Shown here in pieces: positions 1 through 4,913 of a DNA stretch of 7,635 nucleotides; within the stretch, counting starts at the first letter, position 1; each line of letters opens with the position of its first letter. Location: NCBI GenBank assembly GCA_003343805.1, contig QAKM01000096.1, forward strand, positions 1 through 7,635. Reading direction: 5' to 3'. Under the pieces are notes generated by a model. That model did not search any database. It was not told the origin of the DNA and saw nothing but the letters and a program-made list of their open reading frames with translations. A program made the translations under genes and the position numbers. Source of the stretch: Bacillota bacterium (GTDB lineage: Bacteria > Bacillota > Clostridia > Christensenellales > Borkfalkiaceae).

Positions 1-624
1 CGTTTCCGCCGCCGTATAGGTAAGGGCGGGCATCTTGAGGGGCTTTTTGAGCACGGCAGCGACTTCGCGCGCGATGCCGAGGATGCACTGGCAGTCGGGG
101 CGGTTGGCGGTGACGGCGATATCGAAGAGATAGTCATCGATGCCGACGACGGGGCGGATGTCCGCGCCGACGGGCTCGCCTTCCTCGAGGATGAGGATGC
201 CGTTGACCTCGGCGCCCTCGTAATAATCGTCGGTGATGCCCAGCTCCTCGCCCGAGCACATCATGCCCTCGGAGAGCACGCCGCGCAGCTTGCCGTTCTT
301 GATCTTCTGCACGCCGCCCTCATGCAGGACGGTGGCGCCGTCCAGCGCGCAGGGCACTTTGGCGCCTGCAAAGACGTTGGTCGCCGCCGTGCAGATCTGC
401 TTGACGCCGTGCTCGCCGCAGTCCACCTTGCAGACGGTGAGCCGGTCCGCATCGGGGTGCTTCTCGGTGGAGAGGATCTTGCCCACGACGACGTTCGTGA
501 CGTCCTTGCCGAGATAGGTGAGTTCCTCCACCTCAAACCCGCACGAGAAGAGCTTTTCCTGCAGCTCCTCGGCGGAAATATCGATGTCCACATAATCTTT
601 TAACCAACTGAAAGGTGCGATCAT
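1..624 (-). CDS. pheT: Phenylalanine--tRNA ligase beta subunit, N-terminal part (truncated by window edge)
   Basis: Beta subunit of the heterotetrameric cytosolic phenylalanyl-tRNA synthetase, which charges tRNA-Phe together with PheS. The first 208 codons are visible, starting MIAPFSWLKDYVDI at 624 and open to position 1; a whole PheT is about 800 residues, so roughly three quarters lie outside. Residues about 39-150 form the EMAP/Trbp111-like tRNA-binding OB domain (VVVGKILSTEKHPDADRL, then SEGMMCSGEELG). Residues about 165-200 carry the B1 signature (DIAVTANRPDCQCILGIARE), as in bacterial PheT. The ATG follows GGAGGAAGCAAG, and the SD sequence overlaps the pheS stop (12 nt between stop and start), so translation is probably coupled. 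It is transcribed from the T-box-controlled promoter upstream of pheS. No frame break is seen in the visible part. Confidence 0.97.
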   Translation of the reverse strand, partial: MIAPFSWLKDYVDIDISAEELQEKLFSCGFEVEELTYLGKDVTNVVVGKILSTEKHPDADRLTVCKVDCGEHGVKQICTAATNVFAGAKVPCALDGATVLHEGGVQKIKNGKLRGVLSEGMMCSGEELGITDDYYEGAEVNGILILEEGEPVGADIRPVVGIDDYLFDIAVTANRPDCQCILGIAREVAAVLKKPLKMPALTYTAAET

Positions 625-636
625 CTTGCTTCCTCC

Positions 637-1668
637 TCAATCTTTGAACTGTTCCAAGAAGCGCACGTCGTTTTCCGTGAGCAGCTTGATGTTGTTGATG
701 CCGTACTTGAGCATGGCGATGCGCTCGATGCCCATGCCGAAGGCAAAGCCCGTGTATTCATCGGGGTCGATGTGGCAGTTTTCGAGCACGCGGCGGTTGA
801 CCATGCCCGCGCCCAGGACTTCGATCCAGCCCGTCCCCTTGCAGAGAGAGCAGCCCTTGCCGCCGCACGCCGCACACGAGACGTCCACCTCGACGGAAGG
901 TTCCGTGAAGGGGAAGTAAGAGGGACGCAGGCGCGTCTTGCTCGAAGAGGAGAACATGGTGCGCGCAAACTCGTCGAGCATCCCCTGCAGGTCGCACAGC
1001 GTGATGTTGCGATCGACGACGAGCCCCTCCATCTGGTGGAACATGGGCGAATGCGTCGCGTCGTCGTCCGAGCGGAACACGCGGCCGGGCGAGAGCATCT
1101 TGATGGGCGGGCGGTGCTCCTCCATGAAGCGGATCTGCCCCGCGCTCGTCTGCGTGCGGAGGAGGTATTCCTCGCTCAGATAGAAGGTATCCTGCATATC
1201 GCGGGCGGGGTGATCGGCGGGCGTATTGAGCGCCGTGAAGTTGTAGTAGTCGTTCTCGATCTCGGGGCCTTCAAAGATCTCAAAGCCCATGCCCGCGAAG
1301 ATATCGACGAGCTCGTTCTTGACGCGCGTCACGGGGTGGAGCGCCCCCTTTCTCTGCCGCTTGCCCGGCATGGTGACGTCGAGCGACTCGCTTTCCAGCC
1401 GCGCCGCAAGTTCGCGCTGCTTGACGCGCGCCTCCGCCGCCGCAAAGTCAGCTTCCAGCTTTTCGCGGATGGCGTTCACCTTCTTGCCGAAGGAAGGGCG
1501 CTCCTCGGGCGCGATCTCCTTCATCTTCTTCAGCAGCGCCGTGACGATGCCCGCACGGCCCAAAAACTTCATCTTGACCTCGTACAGTGCGCGGCTGCCC
1601 TCGGCCTTTTCCGCCTCCTGAAGCGCCTCCCGGACGATGTCCTCCTGCATGATCTCTTTCTCTTCCAT
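637..1668 (-). CDS. pheS: Phenylalanine--tRNA ligase alpha subunit
   Basis: Catalytic alpha subunit of phenylalanyl-tRNA synthetase, class II. At 343 residues it has the usual length. Residues 1-95 are the charged helical tRNA-binding arm. The core follows: [17 protein letters not shown] near 128-144 (motif 1 region), [13 protein letters not shown] at 152-163, motif 2 [22 protein letters not shown] at about 194-215, and motif 3 [14 protein letters not shown] at 307-320. A CxxCx4CxxC insert (Cys 265, 268, 273, 276) precedes [14 protein letters not shown]; this zinc-ribbon-like insert is known from Gram-positive PheS. I chose the ATG at 1668 because it follows CAGGAGGCAGAT and gives the family N-terminus. 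An upstream in-frame ATG at 1746 lies inside the T-box motif and is not credible. First gene of pheST. Confidence 0.98.
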   Translation of the reverse strand: MEEKEIMQEDIVREALQEAEKAEGSRALYEVKMKFLGRAGIVTALLKKMKEIAPEERPSFGKKVNAIREKLEADFAAAEARVKQRELAARLESESLDVTMPGKRQRKGALHPVTRVKNELVDIFAGMGFEIFEGPEIENDYYNFTALNTPADHPARDMQDTFYLSEEYLLRTQTSAGQIRFMEEHRPPIKMLSPGRVFRSDDDATHSPMFHQMEGLVVDRNITLCDLQGMLDEFARTMFSSSSKTRLRPSYFPFTEPSVEVDVSCAACGGKGCSLCKGTGWIEVLGAGMVNRRVLENCHIDPDEYTGFAFGMGIERIAMLKYGINNIKLLTENDVRFLEQFKD

Positions 1669-1684
1669 ATCTGCCTCCTGCTGC

Positions 1685-1735
1685 AAAAATAAACGCCCCG
1701 CCGGCCGGGATCCCGGCCGACAGGGCGAAGCGTTT
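1685..1735 (-). terminator. T-box attenuator terminator
   Basis: Competing terminator of the Phe T-box. AAACGC (1730-1735) pairs with GCGTTT (1691-1696), CCC with GGG inside it, and GGCCGGGA/TCCCGGCC forms the apical arm. TTTATTTTT follows. It overlaps the 3' antiterminator arm, so the two folds exclude each other. The pheS SD lies only a few bases downstream. Confidence 0.85.
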
Positions 1736-1936
1736 CGCGGTACCACCTGTCTTTGTGCGGCCTCTGCCGCACCTCATTGCCCCTTCACGCGGGAAACGGC
1801 TCCCCTTGAAGTTCGGTTCGGGGGAGCGGCTCACGGGGGAATACCGCACCATTCCGGCGGCGGTCTTTCAGCCTGCGGACCTGCCTCTCTGCTCCCGAAA
1901 ACGCGGTGCGTCTCTTCCGTTCAACGCCTGTATGCC
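1685..1936 (-). ncRNA. T-box leader (Phe) controlling pheST
   Basis: A tRNA-sensing leader that lets transcription continue into pheST when uncharged tRNA-Phe accumulates. Reading the minus strand, Stem I has a basal pair ACGG/CCGT, then an internal loop with AAGAGA on the 5' side and GUAUUCCC on the 3' side, then CGCACC/GGUGCG. The 3' strand of that loop holds UUC (1839-1841), the Phe specifier. An AGAGAGGCAGG segment fits the distal AG-bulge region. The T-box sequence AGGTGGTACCGCGA lies at 1735-1748; its UGGU bulge can pair with ACCA, matching the A discriminator of tRNA-Phe. GACAGG (1746-1751) can pair with CCUGUC (1719-1724) as the antiterminator. The base 3' of the specifier is C, where a purine is usual. 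The structure was folded by eye, so helix borders are approximate. Confidence 0.93.
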
Positions 1937-1939
1937 CCC

Positions 1940-1968
1940 ATTATAGCCCCTTTCTTCGGGCTTGTCAA
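1940..1968 (-). promoter_or_regulatory. Promoter of the pheST T-box transcript
   Basis: Perfect housekeeping-sigma promoter: -35 TTGACA at 1963-1968 and -10 TATAAT at 1940-1945, separated by 17 bp. The transcript would begin near 1933 and carry about 265 nt of leader before pheS. It sits only 27 bp after the stop position of the broken small gene upstream, with no terminator visible between them. Confidence 0.93.
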
Positions 1969-1994
1969 ATGGTTTTTGAAAGTTTTTCCGCCGC

Positions 1995-2166
1995 TCACTT
2001 CTCCGCGGCCGTCAGATGAAACTTCCTGCCGTCGGGAAGCACACAGACGAGCGTCTCTCCTCTCTGCTCGCAGAAGCCGACAAGTACTCGTCGACGAGCG
2101 GCTTCAGCGAGGCGATGATGTCCTCCGCCGTTACGGCAGCTCCTTCCATTCGATCTTGTTTTGCAT
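1995..2166 (-). pseudogene. Frameshifted copy of the small gene found intact at 6653-6835
   Basis: Unknown small protein, broken. The start at 2166 follows GAGGAGGAAAACGCA, the same layout as the intact copy, and reads MQNKIEWKELP then stop. The next block, AVTAEDIIASLKPLVDEYL, is in a second frame, and the last block, ETLVCVLPDGRKFHLTAAEK ending at 1995, is in a third. Aligned by eye with the intact copy (MAEKIGWEDGAVVTEEDIIA...LVDEYFFG...VLVYTLPDGRKFSLTAEK), there is a net loss of 4 nt near codon 8 and of 1 nt just after the LVDEY block. Two independent frameshifts in about 57 codons argue for decay rather than programmed frameshifting, although assembly error cannot be excluded from one sequence. 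Unlike the intact copy it has no terminator behind it. Function unknown; no recognised family. Confidence 0.8.
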
Positions 2167-2318
2167 TGCGTTTTCCTCCTCGTAAAAAAAGCGTGCCCCA
2201 CAAGGAGACACGCTGCATTGGTATCTCCTTAGCAGCTACGCTAACTTCCGAACACGAGAAATCAGAGACACGAAATGCCATTCGTATCTCGCGTTCTTAT
2301 TGAGTTAGCGTAGCATTT
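2167..2318 (-). ncRNA. Structured attenuator-like leader RNA, copy A
   Basis: Predicted 5' leader of the broken small gene. P1 is a perfect 12-bp helix, 2303-2314 with 2235-2246. P2 is 9 bp, 2287-2295 with 2251-2259, with one G-U. P3 is 6 bp, 2281-2286 with 2269-2274, closed by loop UGGCAU and stacked directly on P2. A 9-nt one-sided bulge UCUCUGAUU lies between P3 and P2. P1 begins 7 nt after the -10 box, so the RNA starts with P1. After P1, AAGGAGAUAC (2221-2230) can pair with GUGUCUCCUU (2202-2211), which excludes the terminator stem at 2190-2214. The same architecture occurs at 6836-6999 with compensatory changes in P1 and P2. It matches no riboswitch consensus I can recall; the ligand, if any, is unknown. 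Confidence 0.75.
2184..2214 (-). terminator. Intrinsic terminator ending leader copy A
   Basis: AGCGTGTCTC (2205-2214) pairs with GGGGCACGCT (2190-2199) across a 5-nt loop, with two G-U pairs, and is followed by seven T (2184-2190). The SD and start codon of the small gene come immediately after, so termination here would switch the gene off. The 5' arm is shared with a candidate antiterminator helix. Confidence 0.88.
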
Positions 2319-2320
2319 AG

Positions 2321-2349
2321 GGTATAGCACAGAAAGCGGAAAAAAGCAA
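2321..2349 (-). promoter_or_regulatory. Promoter of leader copy A
   Basis: -35 TTGCTT at 2344-2349, 17-bp spacer, and -10 TATACC at 2321-2326 preceded by TGTGC. Its counterpart at 7002-7030 has the same -35, the same 17-bp spacing and the same TGTGCTATAC core, so the promoter is part of the duplicated module. Confidence 0.8.
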
Positions 2350-2352
2350 CCG

Positions 2353-2384
2353 AAAAATCAAAAGCCGTTTGCAGAAACCGGCTT
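2353..2384 (-). terminator. Terminator downstream of the hydrolase/68-residue-protein unit
   Basis: AAGCC-G-GTTT (2375-2384) pairs with AAACGGCTT (2362-2370) with one bulged G, loop CTGC, followed by TTGATTTTT. It lies about 90 nt past the stop of the 68-residue gene and just before the -35 box of leader copy A, and so separates the two transcription units. Confidence 0.7.
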
Positions 2385-2471
2385 CCGAAAAACAGCCTGC
2401 AGAGGAAAGCGGAACCGATCAAAGGACTGCCCCGTCCTCCCGAAAGGGCGAACGCGCCCTCCTCCCGTCCC

Positions 2472-2678
2472 TCACCAATCCTGTTTTTTGAGGGACTTGT
2501 CCTTCACGTCGTCGTAGTAGGCAAAGTAGCGGGCCTTCCACTCGGCGGGCGAGAGCGGATGCTCCTCCCCGCACATCTCGCGAAGATATTCCTCCAGCTC
2601 CTCGGGCGTGAAATCTCCCTCGGAGATCTCCCCGTCGTACTGCGAGAACAATTTTAAAAGATCGAGCTTCGAGATCAT
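2472..2678 (-). CDS. Small acidic protein of unknown function, coupled to the hydrolase
   Basis: A 68-residue protein, not recognised as any family. It starts MISKLDLLKLFSQYDGEI and ends KDKSLKKQDW. It is rich in Glu and Asp in the middle (TPEELEEYLREMCGEEH) and has aromatic residues in the second half (EWKARYFAYYDD). There is no signal peptide or membrane segment, so a soluble, mainly helical cytosolic protein is likely. Its ATG at 2678 overlaps the TGA of the hydrolase as ATGA, and GGGAGGGAAG just upstream, inside the hydrolase 3' end, serves as SD. The 4-nt overlap and good SD argue that it is a real, translationally coupled gene. A role alongside the hydrolase is inference from position only. 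Confidence 0.78.
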   Translation of the reverse strand: MISKLDLLKLFSQYDGEISEGDFTPEELEEYLREMCGEEHPLSPAEWKARYFAYYDDVKDKSLKKQDW

Positions 2679-3742
2679 CTTCCCTCCCGGTAAAACGCAT
2701 CGATGCGCGCAAAGAAGGCGGGGTCGGGCTCGGACAGCGCGATGCGCTCCTCCCGGCCGACGGACGCATAGAACGCCCGCTCCTGCGCCTTCGAGAGCCG
2801 AAAGCCGTATTTGCCCGTCAGCTCCCGATAGCGGATGTCGTACGCCTCATCCCGCCTGCACGTCTCGGGCGAAAACCACGCATTCAGGTGATGCCGCCCT
2901 TCTACGACTTCAAACTTCACACGGCCGCCCTCATGTTCCAGCTCGCCGCGGCGGGCATAGACGGATGCCCCGTTGAGGCGGATGGCCTGGTCGTGCTCGG
3001 CGTGCAGGATCAAAAAGCGCGTCCCCTTTGCCGCACGGATGCCCTTTTCCGCCGTATCGTACATGGCGCGGCCGAAGCGCATCACCTGCATGAAGAGGAG
3101 GGCGGGATACATGAACCGCCCGAAGTGGACGGTGAGCGTCGAACTGCTCTCGAGCAGCATCCGGCCGGGGTCGTTGAAGCCGGAGAGCGAACAGACGGCC
3201 TTCACGCGCGGATGCGCCCCCTTGCAGAAGACGGCGCACACCGCATAGCCGCCCCAGCTATGGCCGTAGAGATAAAACGCAAGCCCGTCAAAGCAGGGCT
3301 GCCCCTCCGCCCACGTCAGGATGCGCTGCAGATCGATCGCCGACTGCGGCAGCCCGCGCTGGCTTCGGCCCGAGGAGGCGCCGCTGCCCGTGGCATCGTA
3401 GAGGAGCACGCGATAGCCCTCGGCAAGAAAGCCCCGCGCCTCCGAAAAGTACCCCTCGGCGCAGTCGCGGATGCCGTGCGAGAGGATGACGAGCCCCTTT
3501 TTGTTCTCCTCGCCGAGATGATAGACGGCGAGCCGCCCCCTTCTGCCCACGGGCACGAACTCGCGCCGCACCGCGATCGCGGGCAGGTCGGAAAAGAGCG
3601 CCCGACGGCTGTAAGTATGCTTTACCCTGCCATACAGCAGCGAAAAGGTGATCCCCACCATGAGGATCTGCAGAAGAAAGAACAGCGCCGCCGCCCCGAC
3701 GAGCGCGACGATCACCCAAACGACGATCATTCCGTCCGACAT
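2675..3742 (-). CDS. Membrane-anchored alpha/beta hydrolase
   Basis: Predicted serine hydrolase of the alpha/beta fold, 355 residues; substrate unknown. Residues 5-36 form one hydrophobic N-terminal segment (IVVWVIVALVGAAALFFLL), after which a basic stretch (GRVKHTYSRR) suggests a cytoplasm-side anchor, although topology is not certain. The catalytic domain begins near residue 70: VILSHGIRDCAEG (84-96) gives the oxyanion region, YGHSWGG (159-165) is the nucleophile elbow with Ser162, LILHAEHDQAI (244-254) supplies the acid Asp251, and EGRHHLNAW (281-289) supplies the catalytic His (284 or 285). The triad is therefore complete. The start at 3742 follows AGGGAGGGGATC. It is the first gene of a two-gene unit. 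The DnaA-box cluster lies immediately upstream and could overlap its promoter, for which I see no clear -35/-10 pair. Confidence 0.88.
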   Translation of the reverse strand: MSDGMIVVWVIVALVGAAALFFLLQILMVGITFSLLYGRVKHTYSRRALFSDLPAIAVRREFVPVGRRGRLAVYHLGEENKKGLVILSHGIRDCAEGYFSEARGFLAEGYRVLLYDATGSGASSGRSQRGLPQSAIDLQRILTWAEGQPCFDGLAFYLYGHSWGGYAVCAVFCKGAHPRVKAVCSLSGFNDPGRMLLESSSTLTVHFGRFMYPALLFMQVMRFGRAMYDTAEKGIRAAKGTRFLILHAEHDQAIRLNGASVYARRGELEHEGGRVKFEVVEGRHHLNAWFSPETCRRDEAYDIRYRELTGKYGFRLSKAQERAFYASVGREERIALSEPDPAFFARIDAFYREGR

Positions 3743-3790
3743 GATCCCCTCCCTGTTCTCAGCGGCCGCCCGCTGTGCAAAACGGCCGTT

Positions 3791-3871
3791 TTATCCACAT
3801 TTCAACATTTCGCTTGTGGATAACCCGCCGATCCTGCGGGATTTTTCCACAATGCGCCCGCGTTTTCCACA
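3791..3871. promoter_or_regulatory. Cluster of four DnaA-box sequences
   Basis: TTATCCACA, the perfect consensus, occurs at 3791-3799 on the plus strand and at 3815-3823 on the minus strand. TTTTCCACA, one mismatch, occurs at 3843-3851 and 3863-3871 on the plus strand. Box starts are 24, 28 and 20 bp apart. A 14-bp palindrome AAAACGGCCGTTTT (3779-3792) abuts the first box. The cluster fills the gap between the hydrolase start and the DUF4250 stop. No dnaA, dnaN, rpmH or AT-rich unwinding region is visible, so a DnaA-titration or regulatory cluster seems more likely than oriC. Confidence 0.75.
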
Positions 3872-3938
3872 GGATCGCACCCGGATCCGGCGACCGCCGG
3901 CAGCGCCGAAGAAACACCCGCCCGCAGGCCCGAGGCGC

Positions 3939-4115
3939 TCAGCGGAAGGCGTTGCGCGCAGGGTCGTACTCATATCCCAGGGCGCGCAGCTTCTCCTCAA
4001 GTTCGCCGCGATCCGCCTCATAATCCTCACACAGGGCATCCAGCGAGTCGTACACATCGCGGAGCTTGGTATTGACAAAACTTAAAAGCATGGCTGCGTC
4101 CGAAGGCAATTTCAT
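3939..4115 (-). CDS. DUF4250 domain protein
   Basis: A 58-residue protein that matches, from memory, the DUF4250 family of small Bacillota proteins: an N-terminal LPSDAAMLLSFVNTKLRD, then a predominantly acidic helical region (YDSLDALCEDYEADRGELE), ending LGYEYDPARNAFR. The family function is unknown; it is short, soluble and without a signal peptide. The start at 4115 follows GGGAGAGACGGA and gives the full-length family N-terminus; the longer open frame upstream runs through the promoter and is not coding. It has its own strong promoter at 4204-4232 and an approximately 80-nt leader with a 10-bp hairpin. It is divergent from the MarR-like gene. Confidence 0.87.
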   Translation of the reverse strand: MKLPSDAAMLLSFVNTKLRDVYDSLDALCEDYEADRGELEEKLRALGYEYDPARNAFR

Positions 4116-4138
4116 TCCGTCTCTCCCGTGGGGGCGGG

Positions 4139-4168
4139 CGCGGCGCTTGTATGCGGAAAAGCGCCGCG
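4139..4168 (-). other. Perfect 10-bp hairpin in the DUF4250 leader
   Basis: CGCGGCGCTT and AAGCGCCGCG are exact inverted arms (4139-4148 and 4159-4168) around a 10-nt loop, between the promoter and SD of the DUF4250 gene. There is no T run after it in either direction, so it is unlikely to be a terminator. A role in mRNA stability or translation is possible but unproven. Confidence 0.55.
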
Positions 4169-4203
4169 TCCGCCCCGCTTCCGATCGTGTTTTCGATAAT
4201 ATC

Positions 4204-4232
4204 ATTATAGTACCATCCGGCAAAAAACGCAA
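4204..4232 (-). promoter_or_regulatory. Promoter of the DUF4250 gene
   Basis: -35 TTGCGT at 4227-4232, 17-bp spacer, -10 TATAAT at 4204-4209 on the minus strand, giving a start near 4197 and an approximately 80-nt leader. Its -35 lies 21 bp from the -35 of the divergent marR-like promoter, so one regulator could act on both. Confidence 0.85.
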
Positions 4233-4253
4233 CTGCATTTTTGCACATCGGCC

Positions 4254-4282
4254 TTGACATTTTTTCCCTTCCGTCGTATAAT
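4254..4282 (+). promoter_or_regulatory. Promoter of the MarR-like gene
   Basis: -35 TTGACA at 4254-4259, 17-bp spacer rich in T and C, -10 TATAAT at 4277-4282: a full consensus match. Transcription would begin near 4289, about 23 nt before the start codon. A short inverted repeat, TGCATTTTTGCA at 4234-4245, lies between the two divergent -35 boxes. Confidence 0.92.
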
Positions 4283-4311
4283 ATAGATGTTTACAAAGTG
4301 AAGAGGCAACC

Positions 4312-4845
4312 ATGACGCAACCGGAAAACAAAGAGCGGGACGCCGACCGGCAGTTGGAGGAGGACCTTGTCCTGAGCTGGATCCACGCCACGAGCGCCCT
4401 GAAAAATACCCGCATCACGCAAAAGATGATCTACAACGAGGCGGTGGTCATGGCCATCGTCTATGAACGCTGGCGCGAGGACGGCGTGGGGGCGGTCTCC
4501 TTCGGGGAGATCTGCCGCCGCACGCGGATGCTCAAGTCTCTCGTCAACCGCACGATCGGCGCGCTCGTCCGGCGCGGATTCCTGCTGCGCAGAACGGGCG
4601 AGGACAAGCGCACCACCTACGTTCTGCCCGTCCGCGAAAAGCTGCCCGAGTTTTTGGAGGAGCACGAACGCTCGCTCGCCCTGGCGCGGCGCATCATCGC
4701 CCTCATCGGGAAGGAGGATGCGCGCACCTTCTGCCGCATCGCCGAAACGGTGTTCAACGCCGACCCCCTCCCCGACCGCGAGCCGAACGCAGAGCAGGAC
4801 GAAGAGCAGGACGCAGAACCGAACGCGGAGCAGGACGAAGAATAA
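4312..4845 (+). CDS. MarR-like winged-helix transcriptional regulator with acidic repeat tail
   Basis: A 177-residue predicted DNA-binding repressor or activator of the MarR type. Residues 15-60 are helical (LVLSWIHATSALKNTRITQKMI), the dimer/scaffold part. Residues about 62-110 form the winged helix: VSFGEICRRTRMLKSLVNRTI is the helix-turn-helix, and RRTGEDKRTTYVLPV is the beta wing with the characteristic D-x-R. Residues 112-150 give the C-terminal dimer helices. The last 21 or so residues are an unusual Glu/Gln/Asp tail, EPNAEQDEEQDA repeated about 1.7 times. The start follows AGAGGCAACC and a near-consensus promoter. It is divergent from the DUF4250 gene, so autoregulation through the shared intergenic region is likely by family habit. 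The ligand and targets cannot be inferred. Confidence 0.85.
   Translation: MTQPENKERDADRQLEEDLVLSWIHATSALKNTRITQKMIYNEAVVMAIVYERWREDGVGAVSFGEICRRTRMLKSLVNRTIGALVRRGFLLRRTGEDKRTTYVLPVREKLPEFLEEHERSLALARRIIALIGKEDARTFCRIAETVFNADPLPDREPNAEQDEEQDAEPNAEQDEE
4783..4841 (+). repeat. 36-bp in-frame tandem repeat at the 3' end of the MarR-like gene
   Basis: A 23-nt block starting CCGAACGC at 4783-4805 recurs at 4819-4841 with one substitution (A/G), a period of 36 bp or 12 codons. It encodes the acidic tail EPNAEQDEEQDA. A slippage-type expansion; copy number may vary between strains. Confidence 0.85.
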
Positions 4846-4866
4846 CCCATTTAAACGACACGCAAA

Positions 4867-4901
4867 AGGGACCGAAGATGCCTTCGGTCCCTCTTTCTTT
4901 T
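4867..4901. terminator. Bidirectional terminator between convergent units
   Basis: AGGGACCGAAG and CTTCGGTCCCT form a perfect 11-bp stem with loop ATGC (4867-4892). TCTTTCTTTT follows on the plus strand for marR, and on the minus strand the stem is followed by TTTG for the SSB-like gene. It lies 22 nt past the marR stop and 22 nt past the SSB-like stop. Confidence 0.9.
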
Positions 4902-4913
4902 CCCCCTATCCGG

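Noticed and set aside
772..1692. Long open frame (306 codons) on the plus strand
   Set aside because: It is antisense to pheS, whose motifs are unmistakable; its composition is the Arg/Ala/Leu-rich pattern of a shadow frame in GC-rich DNA.
2167..2318. Transposon-derived inverted-repeat element (MITE) instead of an RNA
   Set aside because: The long inverted repeat could suggest this, but the arm sequences differ between copies with pairing kept, and the fixed position after the promoter and before a terminator fits a leader RNA better. Not fully excluded.
3779..3792. AAAACGGCCGTTTT palindrome as a terminator
   Set aside because: It is a continuous palindrome with no loop, so it cannot form a terminator hairpin; it may be a protein site or chance.
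2888..3823. Long open frame (311 codons) on the plus strand
   Set aside because: Antisense to the alpha/beta hydrolase with complete triad; it also runs through the DnaA-box cluster and shows no family features.
3791..3871. Chromosomal origin oriC
   Set aside because: DnaA boxes are present, but there is no clear AT-rich unwinding region and no dnaA, dnaN, rpmH or parAB neighbour; kept only as a DnaA-box cluster.
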